Source of the DNA: Stutzerimonas kunmingensis
GTDB taxonomy: Bacteria; Pseudomonadota; Gammaproteobacteria; Pseudomonadales; Pseudomonadaceae
Direction of reading: 5' to 3'
Assembly: GCF_014764705.1 (NCBI RefSeq)
Contig: NZ_JACXXG010000010.1
Span: 1-64,000, forward strand
Length of the DNA stretch: 64,000 nt
The notes below the pieces were generated by a model that searched no databases, was not told the DNA's origin, and saw only the letters and a list, made by a program, of their open reading frames with translations. The position numbers were made by a program, and so were the translations under genes. Positions 51,939 to 59,878 of the stretch are shown in pieces; within the stretch, counting starts at the first letter, position 1, and each line of letters begins with the position of its first letter.

Positions 51939-54811
51939 GGGTGAGCCTCGTCGGTTTCGTGTGTGTGCCCCGGCGGCCAGTGTTGCAGCAGGTGCTGGAT
52001 CAGCCTGGCCAGCTCATCGCCGTCGTGACGGGATTTCACCAGTTGGCGCAGCGCCAGGCGGTCGTCCTGAATCGGGGTGTCGAGCGCGGAAAAGATGATC
52101 ACCGGCGGCGGTGGGACGCTCTGCGCCAGCTGGTCGAACAGCTCGGTGCCCTGGCCGTCCGGCAGCATCAGGTCGATGATCGCCAGGTCGAAGGTCTGTG
52201 CCGCGATCAGCTCGCGCGCGTCGTGCAGCGTCGCGGCGCCGGAAAGATCGACATCGAGCGCGGCGATCTGCCTGGCCAGCAGCACCCGCAGGTCGTCGTC
52301 GTCCTCGACGTGCAGGATGCGCGGTTTGTGCCCGCCGAGCTGCAGACAGGCGCGGATCACGTCCATGACCCGCGAGGGGTCGATCGGTTTGTGCAGCCAG
52401 TCGATCACGCCCACCGCGCCGCCGCGCAGCGTGCCGTCGTCGTCATCGCGGCGCTGCGGCTGCAGGCTGACGATCAGCACCGGCAGGTTGCGGTAGTTGT
52501 GCTGGCTGCGCAGGCTCTGCAGGAAGGCCGCGCTGTTTTCGTCATCCAGCGCCGGGCTGAGGGTCAGTGCCTCAATGTCGAACTGCTGCAACAGTCGGCG
52601 TGCCTCGGCTGCGGTGCCGCTGATCAAGGTCGCGTAGCCATGCTGCTGCAGCGCCGCGGCCAGCTGCTCGGCCGCATGGGTGTCCGGCTCGAGGATGAGG
52701 ATCAACGCAGCATTGTCAGGCTGGGCTGCTCTGGCCGGCGGCGTAGTGGGTCGCTGCAGCGGCGTCGCGGATCGCACCTCCAGCGGCAGCTGCAGCCAGA
52801 AGCGCGAGCCGTGACCTTCCTGGGAATCGAAGCCGATCTGCCCGTGCATCTGCTGCACCAGCGAGCGGGTGATTGCCAGGCCCAGCCCGGTGCCGCCGCG
52901 CTGGCGGGCGTCGGAGGAATCGGCCTGGGCGAAGCGCTCGAAGATGCGCCCACGGAAAGCCTCGGGAATCCCCGGCCCCTGATCCTGTACGCCGAGTTCC
53001 AGCACGTTGTCATGGTGACGTAGATCGACCGTCACGCTGCCGCCGGCGGGGGAATGCTTGATCGCGTTGGACAGCAGGTTGGCCATCACCTGGGCGAAGC
53101 GGTCGGGGTCGACCATGGCTTCGCTCGACAGCGACTCATCGGCGCCCACCAGCGTGAGATTGACGTCGTAGTCGCGGGCGTACGGCTGGATATCCGACAG
53201 CGCCTGCTGCACCAGCGCGCGCACGTCATGGTGGCCGAAGTTGAAGGCCAGGCGTCCGGCTTCGAGTTTTTCGATGTCGAGGATGTCGTTGATCAGGCGC
53301 ACCAGGCGTTCGCTGTTCTTGTGAGCGATATCCAGCAGCGGGCGGGCGTCGTCGCCGATATGTCCGGCAATGCCTCCGATCAGCATACCGAGGGCGCCGC
53401 GGATGGCGGTCAGCGGCGTGCGCAGCTCGTGGCTGACGGTGGAGATGAATTCGGTCTTCATCTGCTCCATGCGTCGGCGCAGGGAGATGTCCACCGCCAC
53501 CGTGACCACATGACAGGTACGTGTCGAGATCCGCAGCGGGCGCTTGACCACCTGGAACCAGTGCTCCGCGCCATGGGCATCGGTCAGCGCGACCTCGGTG
53601 CTGCGCAGATCGCCGCTGCCTCCCGCCAGTTCGGCCAGCTCTTCGTCACCCAGCAGCAGCGGTTGCAGCCGCACGGCAGACGGCACCTCGTCGGGGCGGC
53701 GCTGCTCGATGTCCTGCGGGCGCACGTCCAGCAGGGCCGCGAGCGCCGAATTGCAGAGCAGGAAACGGCCCTGGGCGTCGCGAACAAAGATCAGGTTCTC
53801 GTCGGTGTCGACCACGCGGCGGAGAAAGACCTGCTGGTCGTGCAGGCTGTCGCGGTTGCGCTGCAGTTCGCTGACGTCGCGCGCGATGGCCAGATGATCG
53901 CCCAGCCCGGTGGGCGTCAGACGAACCTCGAATGTGCGCTGGGTCTGCAGCTCGCACCAGGTCTTCTGGCGCAGTGCGCCCTCGTCGGTCTGATTGAGCA
54001 GCTCGATGAGCAAGGGTTCGATCGCTTCCGGCGGCGGTGCGCGGCGCGGGGTGCCTCGCGAAATGCTCGACACCTGCTGCTGCTCATCGACCGCGTAGAG
54101 ATGGTCCGGGATGGCCTGCAACAGCGCCCCGAGGCGTGCTTCGCCGGCCTGAGCGCTGCGGGCGAGCTGCTGGCGAATCTGCAGATTCCGCTGCAAGGCC
54201 CAGAAGGCCGCCAGAAACAGCCCGATCACCACCAGCGTGCCGATCAGTGCCAGTTGCTGCGCGCGCTCGGTGGTGCGTGCCACGGCTGCGCTGGCGGCGG
54301 CCAGGTGGCTGCGCTCGTGCTGCTCGACGGCGTTGAGCAGTGCGCGCAGGCGGTCCATCAGCAGGTGCCCGCCGGCCTCGCGCAGACGCTCCACGGCAGC
54401 CTGCAGCCCGGCCTCGCGGCGGGTTTGCATGTTGCCGGCGGCTACTTCGAGGCGGTCGGCGATGGTCGCATCGAGGGTCCGGAACCAGCGTCGGTCGGGA
54501 TAATCACGTCCTTCGACCTGGCGCTGCAGGCTGCGTCGGTTGCCTTCCAGCTGTCTGAGGCCACGTTCGTAGGGTTCGAGATAGGTGGGGTCGCCGGTGA
54601 GGATGAAACCGCGCGAACCGGTTTCGATGTCCTGTAACGAAGAAAAGATAGCCTGGACCGAGGTGATGATTTCCAGGCTGTGGCTGACCGAGCGATTGGT
54701 CTGCAACAGCGCTTCCTGCGTGCGCTTGCCTTGCCAGCCAAGCGCGACGAGCAACAGAAACGCAGCGAGAAAGGCGATTGAGTGCCAACCGATCGCGAGT
54801 CTTGCGGGCAA
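51935..54811 (-). CDS. CHASE3-PAS-PAS hybrid histidine kinase with two receiver domains
   Basis: 958 residues from TTG 54811, supported by AAGGAG six bases upstream and the lack of a suitable ATG. Helices at about 10-27 and 188-206 bracket a periplasmic CHASE3 domain (GSRGFILTGDPTYLEPYERG). Two PAS domains (about 220-315 and 325-445) lead to HisKA His461 (STVSHELRTPLTAI) and an HATPase (NLLSNAIKHS, DQGPGI, GGTGLGLAI). The first receiver (about 702-825) lacks the phospho-acceptor Asp: the position reads ALTLSPALDD. The second (about 830-945) is complete with Asp880 in LAIIDLMLP. It starts a run of overlapping genes down to the synthase. Confidence 0.93.
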   Translation of the reverse strand: MPARLAIGWHSIAFLAAFLLLVALGWQGKRTQEALLQTNRSVSHSLEIITSVQAIFSSLQDIETGSRGFILTGDPTYLEPYERGLRQLEGNRRSLQRQVEGRDYPDRRWFRTLDATIADRLEVAAGNMQTRREAGLQAAVERLREAGGHLLMDRLRALLNAVEQHERSHLAAASAAVARTTERAQQLALIGTLVVIGLFLAAFWALQRNLQIRQQLARSAQAGEARLGALLQAIPDHLYAVDEQQQVSSISRGTPRRAPPPEAIEPLLIELLNQTDEGALRQKTWCELQTQRTFEVRLTPTGLGDHLAIARDVSELQRNRDSLHDQQVFLRRVVDTDENLIFVRDAQGRFLLCNSALAALLDVRPQDIEQRRPDEVPSAVRLQPLLLGDEELAELAGGSGDLRSTEVALTDAHGAEHWFQVVKRPLRISTRTCHVVTVAVDISLRRRMEQMKTEFISTVSHELRTPLTAIRGALGMLIGGIAGHIGDDARPLLDIAHKNSERLVRLINDILDIEKLEAGRLAFNFGHHDVRALVQQALSDIQPYARDYDVNLTLVGADESLSSEAMVDPDRFAQVMANLLSNAIKHSPAGGSVTVDLRHHDNVLELGVQDQGPGIPEAFRGRIFERFAQADSSDARQRGGTGLGLAITRSLVQQMHGQIGFDSQEGHGSRFWLQLPLEVRSATPLQRPTTPPARAAQPDNAALILILEPDTHAAEQLAAALQQHGYATLISGTAAEARRLLQQFDIEALTLSPALDDENSAAFLQSLRSQHNYRNLPVLIVSLQPQRRDDDDGTLRGGAVGVIDWLHKPIDPSRVMDVIRACLQLGGHKPRILHVEDDDDLRVLLARQIAALDVDLSGAATLHDARELIAAQTFDLAIIDLMLPDGQGTELFDQLAQSVPPPPVIIFSALDTPIQDDRLALRQLVKSRHDGDELARLIQHLLQHWPPGHTHETDEAHP

Positions 54812-54943
54812 ACCGGACTCCTTCCGACGGGGACGACTGCACAGAATCCCCAGTTGCCTCGCTACCGCGTGGTCACCGGGATGAATTCAGTATAGTCAGA
54901 CCTGCCCGGACCACTGCGGTTCGCCGCCGAAAGGGCCGGGCGC

Positions 54944-56581
54944 TCAGCGCTGGGAGATCTGCACCTGGTTGCGGCCATTGTGCTTGGCCACATACAGCGC
55001 CTGGTCGGCACGCTCGAGCAGCAGGCCAGCGGGGCTGTGACCGTCGGTTTCGCAAATGCCGGCGCTGAAGGTCACGCAGAACTCCTGGTCGCCGGCATTG
55101 AAGCTCAGCGCGGCGAAGCGCACGCGGATTTCGTCGAAGATGCGCCGCGCCTGCAGGGCCGAGCATTCGGGCAATACGGCGACGAACTCCTCGCCGCCAT
55201 AGCGGCCGAGGCTGTCGATACGCCGCAGGCGCTGGCGCAGCAGGTTGGCCAGGGCGCGGATCACATTGTCGCCGGCGGCGTGCCCGTAGGTGTCGTTGAT
55301 CTGCTTGAAATGATCGAGGTCGAGCATCACCACGCTGGCGGGTTTGCCGGTGCGGGTGGTGCGCTGCACTTCCAGCGCCAGCTGTTCCTTGATATCGGCG
55401 TGCTTGAGCAGGCCGGTCAGGCTGTCGCGGGCCAGCGCCGTACTCAGCGAGCGCGCACGCTGGGCGTGGGAATACACCGCGGCCACCAGCGCGGTATCGC
55501 TGATCGGCTTGGTGATGAAATCGTCGCCGGCCTTGAGCAGCGCCGCCATCTGCCGGTGGGTATCGGTCTCGGCGGAAAGGTAGATGATGGTCACCCGCAG
55601 CCATTCGTCATGCAGGCGGATCATCTGCGCCAGCTCTGGCCCCGAGCAGTCCGGCATGTTGACGTCCAGCAGCAGTACCTCGGGGTTGAAGCTGCGCATG
55701 GTCTCCAGTACGCGGGTAGGTTCGGTGAGTATCTGCACCTGCATCTGCGCATTGCGCAGCACCAGGCTGTAGCGTGCTGCCAACTCGGCGTCGTCATCGA
55801 CGATCAGCACGCGGAAGGGTTCGCCCTGCTGGCGATCGAGGCAGCGCTCCAGGCTGTTCTCCAGCTGGGTGATATCCAGCGGGCGGACGAAGAAGCCCTG
55901 GGCGCCGGCACGCACCGCGGCCAGCTGGCTGGCGAAATCGGCCCGGTCGTGGATGACCAGCAGCGGCAGTGGCTGCTCGAGGCCTTGCTGCAGAGCAGCG
56001 AGCGCGTCGAAATCGCTGTCCTGCTGCACGCTGACGATCAGCGCGTCGGGCAGTTCATCGGCCACGGCCGCTTGCAGTGCGGCGAAGTTGGGCCACTGGC
56101 TGACCAGATAACCGAAGTTGCGCAGGGTCACCGCCATGCTGGCGCCCGCGACCGGATCGGCCTTCATCAGGTAGATGCGACAGCCGGGTGCAGGCTCCTC
56201 GTGGTGCTCCGGCAGTTCCGCCGCGCCGTCGCGTTCCTGGCCAGGGGTTTCGCCGGCCAACTGCAGCACCGCGCGGGCGAAGGCCTCGGCGGCGCGGCTG
56301 CCCGGCTTGGCCGAATCCAGCCAGCGGTCAGCCCGCTGCTCCAGCTGCCTGGCGCGCTCCCCGAGCTTGGCGAAGCCGAAGGTACCGGCGGCGCCGGCCA
56401 GCCGATGCAGGCGCTCGCGGATGCTCAGCATCACTAGCCGGCGGCTGGCGGTGGCACGGGTCTGCTGCAGATCCTGGGCGAGCGTGGCGAGGTCGGTCAG
56501 GTCGGCCTGCAGGCGCTCGCCGAACTGCTGTTCCAGCTGCGCCAGTTGCGCCTGCAGCGCCAGGCGGGTGCGATCATCCAT
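54944..56581 (-). CDS. Hpt-REC-REC-GGDEF diguanylate cyclase
   Basis: 545 residues from ATG 56581. An Hpt domain (about 5-125) has His59 in RLHRLAGAAGTFGF. The first receiver (about 134-250) is degenerate: DALIVSVQQDSD has no Asp at the acceptor site. The second (about 256-375) is intact with VDDD and Asp306 in VLLLDVNMPD, and Lys in ITKPIS. The GGDEF domain (about 385-545) has the active site GGEEF (462-466) and the product-inhibition site RRID (453-456) five residues before it. It should make c-di-GMP under phosphorelay control. It overlaps the upstream regulator by eight bases. Confidence 0.94.
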   Translation of the reverse strand: MDDRTRLALQAQLAQLEQQFGERLQADLTDLATLAQDLQQTRATASRRLVMLSIRERLHRLAGAAGTFGFAKLGERARQLEQRADRWLDSAKPGSRAAEAFARAVLQLAGETPGQERDGAAELPEHHEEPAPGCRIYLMKADPVAGASMAVTLRNFGYLVSQWPNFAALQAAVADELPDALIVSVQQDSDFDALAALQQGLEQPLPLLVIHDRADFASQLAAVRAGAQGFFVRPLDITQLENSLERCLDRQQGEPFRVLIVDDDAELAARYSLVLRNAQMQVQILTEPTRVLETMRSFNPEVLLLDVNMPDCSGPELAQMIRLHDEWLRVTIIYLSAETDTHRQMAALLKAGDDFITKPISDTALVAAVYSHAQRARSLSTALARDSLTGLLKHADIKEQLALEVQRTTRTGKPASVVMLDLDHFKQINDTYGHAAGDNVIRALANLLRQRLRRIDSLGRYGGEEFVAVLPECSALQARRIFDEIRVRFAALSFNAGDQEFCVTFSAGICETDGHSPAGLLLERADQALYVAKHNGRNQVQISQR

Positions 56582-56960
56582 GCTCGGCCTCCCAGATCTG
56601 CCGCAACTGGGTGGCAAGTTGCAGCGGGTCGAAGGGCTTGCCCAACACCTGGCGCACGCCGAGCTGGCGCAGCTCCTGCAGCCGTTCGGGCTGCAGGTGG
56701 CCGGTGAGAAACACCACGGGCGTCTGCTGCAAATCGACCAGATCGGCCAGTTGGCGAACCAGCTCGATGCCGTCCATCTGCGGCAGCATCACATCGAGCA
56801 GGATCAGGTCGGGGGCGAAGGCCTGTACCTGGTCGAGCGCGGCCTGGCCGGACTGACAGCTGAGCACTTCGAAGCCGCCGAGCTTTTCCAGGGCGATACG
56901 TGTCACCACCTGGATGGACGGTACGTCTTCGACGTGCAGGATGCGCTTAAGCTGTTTCAT
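56574..56960 (-). CDS. Single-domain response regulator (paralog of the 59446 gene)
   Basis: 128 residues from ATG 56960, which shares its first base with the stop of the upstream kinase (TGATG). RILHVEDVPSIQVVTRIALEKLGGFEV, Asp in LILLDVMLPQMDG, Thr in VFLTG and Lys in LGKPFDPLQLATQLRQIW form the receiver. About half of its residues match the regulator at 59446-59832 by eye, so the two arose by duplication. The coupled diguanylate cyclase with an Hpt domain follows directly; phosphate could flow kinase-regulator-Hpt. Confidence 0.93.
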   Translation of the reverse strand: MKQLKRILHVEDVPSIQVVTRIALEKLGGFEVLSCQSGQAALDQVQAFAPDLILLDVMLPQMDGIELVRQLADLVDLQQTPVVFLTGHLQPERLQELRQLGVRQVLGKPFDPLQLATQLRQIWEAEHG

Positions 56961-59371
56961 CACGGGCTCTCCTTGGCCTGGCCTTGTATGGGTAGTTCGA
57001 ACCAGAAGCAGGCGCCCTGGCCAGGTCCGGATTCGAAGCCGATCTGCCCGCCCATGTGCTCGATCAGCTCCTTGCTGATCGCCAGGCCCAGTCCGGTTCC
57101 GCCTTGCTGGCGGCTGTCGGACGAGTCGGCCTGGGCGAACTTCTGGAATACCCGCGCACGAAATTCGTCGGAAATGCCCGGGCCCTGGTCTCGGACGCTG
57201 ACCCGTACCCGGCCGTCACTGACCCGCGCCGACAGCTCGACCCGCTCACCGGCCGGGGAAAACTTCGCCGCGTTGGACAGCAGGTTGCTCAGCACCTGCT
57301 GCAGGCGCATGGCGTCGACCGTCACGTTCACCGGCGGGCAGGCGCCGAGTTGCAGTTGCACGCCATGCCGTTCGGCATAGCTGCCGTTGCTGCGCAGGGC
57401 CAGCTCCAGCTGCGGCTGCAGCGCTTGTTCGAGCATGTCGAAGCGCATCTTGCCGGCGTGCAGCTTGTCCATGTCCAGCAGGTCGTCGATCAGCGCGCTC
57501 AGGCGCAGGCTGTTCTGCTGGGTGATCTCCAGCAGCTCGTGCATCGACTCGGGTACTTCGCCCATGACGTTCGAGCAGATCAGCGCCAGGGCGCCGGTGA
57601 TGGAGGTCAGTGGTGTGCGCAGCTCATGGCTGACGGTGGAGATGAACTCACGCTGCAGACGCTCGATGCGCTTGCGCTCGGTGATGTCGTGCAGCACGAC
57701 TACCGCGCCCATGCGCTGGCCATCGGAGGTGTACAGCGGGTCGGCGTTGGACAGTACGTGCCGCGGTGCGCCATTGCTCAGCAGCACCATCTCGTGATCG
57801 ATGACGTGCTCGCCATTGAGGGCGCGGCGCAGGGGAATCTCCTCGGGTTCCAGCGGGGTGACGCCATCGGCGCGGTACAGCCGGTAATGGCGGGCCCATT
57901 CGCTCGGCGATAACGGGGCGACATCGGCGCCATGCCACTGTTTGGCCTTCTCATTGAAGAGGGTCAGATTGCCCTCGGCGTCGCAGGCGATCACCGCTTC
58001 GCTCAGCGCCTCAAGCAGGCGCCGGTTCATTTCCTGCTGCTTGTCCAGCTCCAGCTGCTCGGCCTTGCGCGCGGTGATATCGGTAACGAAGCCGTGCCAG
58101 AGCACCGAGCCATCGGCCTGCTGCAGCGGCGTGGCTCGTGCCTCGACCCAGATCAGCCCCTTGTGCGGGTGCTCGACACGGTGCTCGCTGTGCCAGGACG
58201 TGAGTTCACGAGCCGCCTGGCGGATGCTGAGCAACAGGGCGCTGCGGTCGGGGCCGTGGACCCGGCCGACGATCGGCGCAAAGCTGCTGGCCAGCTGCGC
58301 CGGGCTGAGCCCGTAGATCTGCTCGACCCCTTCACTGACATAGGGAAAGCACGCCGGCCCATCGGCGCGCCAGTGGAACTGGAAGAGCATGCCCGGGACC
58401 TGCGCGGCGATCTGCTGCAGGCGCAGTTGCAGCTGCTCCTGATAGGCCAGGTCGTAGGCGTTGATCAGGTAGCCGCGCTGGTGCTCCTGCTCGTCATGGA
58501 TCGCAGTCACGCCCAGCAGCACCGGCACCTCGTTGCCGTTCTGGTGGCGCAGGCGCCATTCGGACATGTCGCGCCGCCCGCGGTGCAGCGGCGCGCTCAG
58601 CACCGAGAAATCTGCCTCGACCGGCATCTGCAATTCGCTGGAAAGCAGCAATGCCCGGCGCTGCAGCGCCTCCGGACGGAACAGCGCGGCGGTCAGCGGA
58701 TGGCCGACCAGCGCCTGTTCACTGTAGCCCAGCAGGCGTTCGGCGGTCGGGTTGACGCTGGTGACCACGCCATCGGGGCGGGTCACCAGCACGGCGCTGG
58801 AGGCGCTGTCGAGGATCGCCTGTTGCAACGCCGCCTGCTCCGCATGGCGGTGCGCCAGCAGATGCTGCTCGAACAGGCGGATCACCTGGCGCCCGAGGCG
58901 CTCCAGGGTCTCGCGCTGCTCCGGGCTGAGGCGGCGTGGCTGGCGGTCGATCACGCACAGGGTGCCGAGGTTGTAGCCATCCGGCGAGGTCAGCGGCGTG
59001 CCGGCATAGAAGCGGATATGCGGATCGCCGAGCACCAGCGGGTTGTTGCTAAAACGCGGGTCCTGCAGCGTATCCGGTACCTCGAAGATCTCGTCGCCGG
59101 CGATGGTGAAGGTGCAGAAGGAGATCTCCCGCGAGGTCTCGCTGACGTCGAGGCCGACCCTGCTCTTGAACCACTGGCGGCGGTCGTCGACCAGCGAGAT
59201 CAGCGCGATCGGCGTGTCGCACATCTGCGCGGCAAGCGCTGTGAAGTCATCGAAGGCGCTGTCTTCGGGGGTGTCGAGGATTTCGTAGCGCAGCAACGCT
59301 GCCAGGCGTGACAGCTCGCGCGGCTGGGCGGTGGATGGCATCGGCGTCGTGCTTTGTTGCGGTGACTCCAT
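56960..59371 (-). CDS. GAF-PAS-PAS-PAS histidine kinase
   Basis: 803 residues. A GAF domain (about 22-172: RYEILDTPEDSAFDDFTALAAQ, FCTFTI, FYAGTPLTSPDGYNLGTLCVID), three PAS/PAC domains (about 180-305, 315-440, 445-568) and a HisKA with His582 (EFISTVSHELRTPLTSI) precede an HATPase (NLLSNAAKFS, RDQGPGI, GGTGLGLAISKELIEHMGGQIGFES). There is no membrane helix and no receiver, so it is a soluble sensor. The middle PAS (QFHWRADGPACF, then VLWHGFVTDITARK) parallels the first PAS of the 59879-62842 kinase. Confidence 0.94.
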   Translation of the reverse strand: MESPQQSTTPMPSTAQPRELSRLAALLRYEILDTPEDSAFDDFTALAAQMCDTPIALISLVDDRRQWFKSRVGLDVSETSREISFCTFTIAGDEIFEVPDTLQDPRFSNNPLVLGDPHIRFYAGTPLTSPDGYNLGTLCVIDRQPRRLSPEQRETLERLGRQVIRLFEQHLLAHRHAEQAALQQAILDSASSAVLVTRPDGVVTSVNPTAERLLGYSEQALVGHPLTAALFRPEALQRRALLLSSELQMPVEADFSVLSAPLHRGRRDMSEWRLRHQNGNEVPVLLGVTAIHDEQEHQRGYLINAYDLAYQEQLQLRLQQIAAQVPGMLFQFHWRADGPACFPYVSEGVEQIYGLSPAQLASSFAPIVGRVHGPDRSALLLSIRQAARELTSWHSEHRVEHPHKGLIWVEARATPLQQADGSVLWHGFVTDITARKAEQLELDKQQEMNRRLLEALSEAVIACDAEGNLTLFNEKAKQWHGADVAPLSPSEWARHYRLYRADGVTPLEPEEIPLRRALNGEHVIDHEMVLLSNGAPRHVLSNADPLYTSDGQRMGAVVVLHDITERKRIERLQREFISTVSHELRTPLTSITGALALICSNVMGEVPESMHELLEITQQNSLRLSALIDDLLDMDKLHAGKMRFDMLEQALQPQLELALRSNGSYAERHGVQLQLGACPPVNVTVDAMRLQQVLSNLLSNAAKFSPAGERVELSARVSDGRVRVSVRDQGPGISDEFRARVFQKFAQADSSDSRQQGGTGLGLAISKELIEHMGGQIGFESGPGQGACFWFELPIQGQAKESP

Positions 59372-59445
59372 CGTCGCGCCTTGCTGGTTCGGTGGGGGGC
59401 GTCCGGTCGGCAGCGTTTCACGACCGGGGGATTAAGCAGTTCTGC

Positions 59446-59832
59446 CTAGTATCGGCCACTCAGCCAGATGCTGCGAATCTGCTCGGCCAGCTGCATCGGG
59501 TCGAACGGCTTGACGATCACGTCGCGCGCGCCCAGCTTGCGCAGGTGCTCGATCTCGCTCGGCTGCACCTTGGCGGTCATGAATGTTACCGGAATCCGTT
59601 CCAGGTCGATGCGCTCGCGCAATCTGAGCAGCGTCTGCGGGCCGTCCATGCCCGGCATCATCACGTCCAGCAGGATGAAGTCGGGGGCGAAGGCTTCGAC
59701 TTCCTCCAGCGCCTGTGCGCCAGAGGAGCAGGACAGCACCTCGTATCCGCCAACGGCCTCCAGGGCCAGTTTGGTCACCGCCTGAATCGACGGATCGTCT
59801 TCAACGTGCAGGATGCGCCTTAGCTCGGCCAT
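59446..59832 (-). CDS. Single-domain response regulator
   Basis: 128 residues with GGAGG before the ATG. RILHVEDDPSIQAVTKLALEAVGGYEV, Asp in FILLDVMMPGMDG, Thr in TFMTAK and Lys in IVKPFDPMQLAEQIRSIW make a complete receiver with no output. It lies 46 bases after the membrane kinase and 74 bases before the GAF kinase on the same strand, and is a close paralog of the 56574-56960 regulator. Confidence 0.93.
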   Translation of the reverse strand: MAELRRILHVEDDPSIQAVTKLALEAVGGYEVLSCSSGAQALEEVEAFAPDFILLDVMMPGMDGPQTLLRLRERIDLERIPVTFMTAKVQPSEIEHLRKLGARDVIVKPFDPMQLAEQIRSIWLSGRY

Positions 59833-59878
59833 TGTGCCTCCGGGGGTCGTTTGCGTGCGCGTCCGCTTAACGGAAGCA

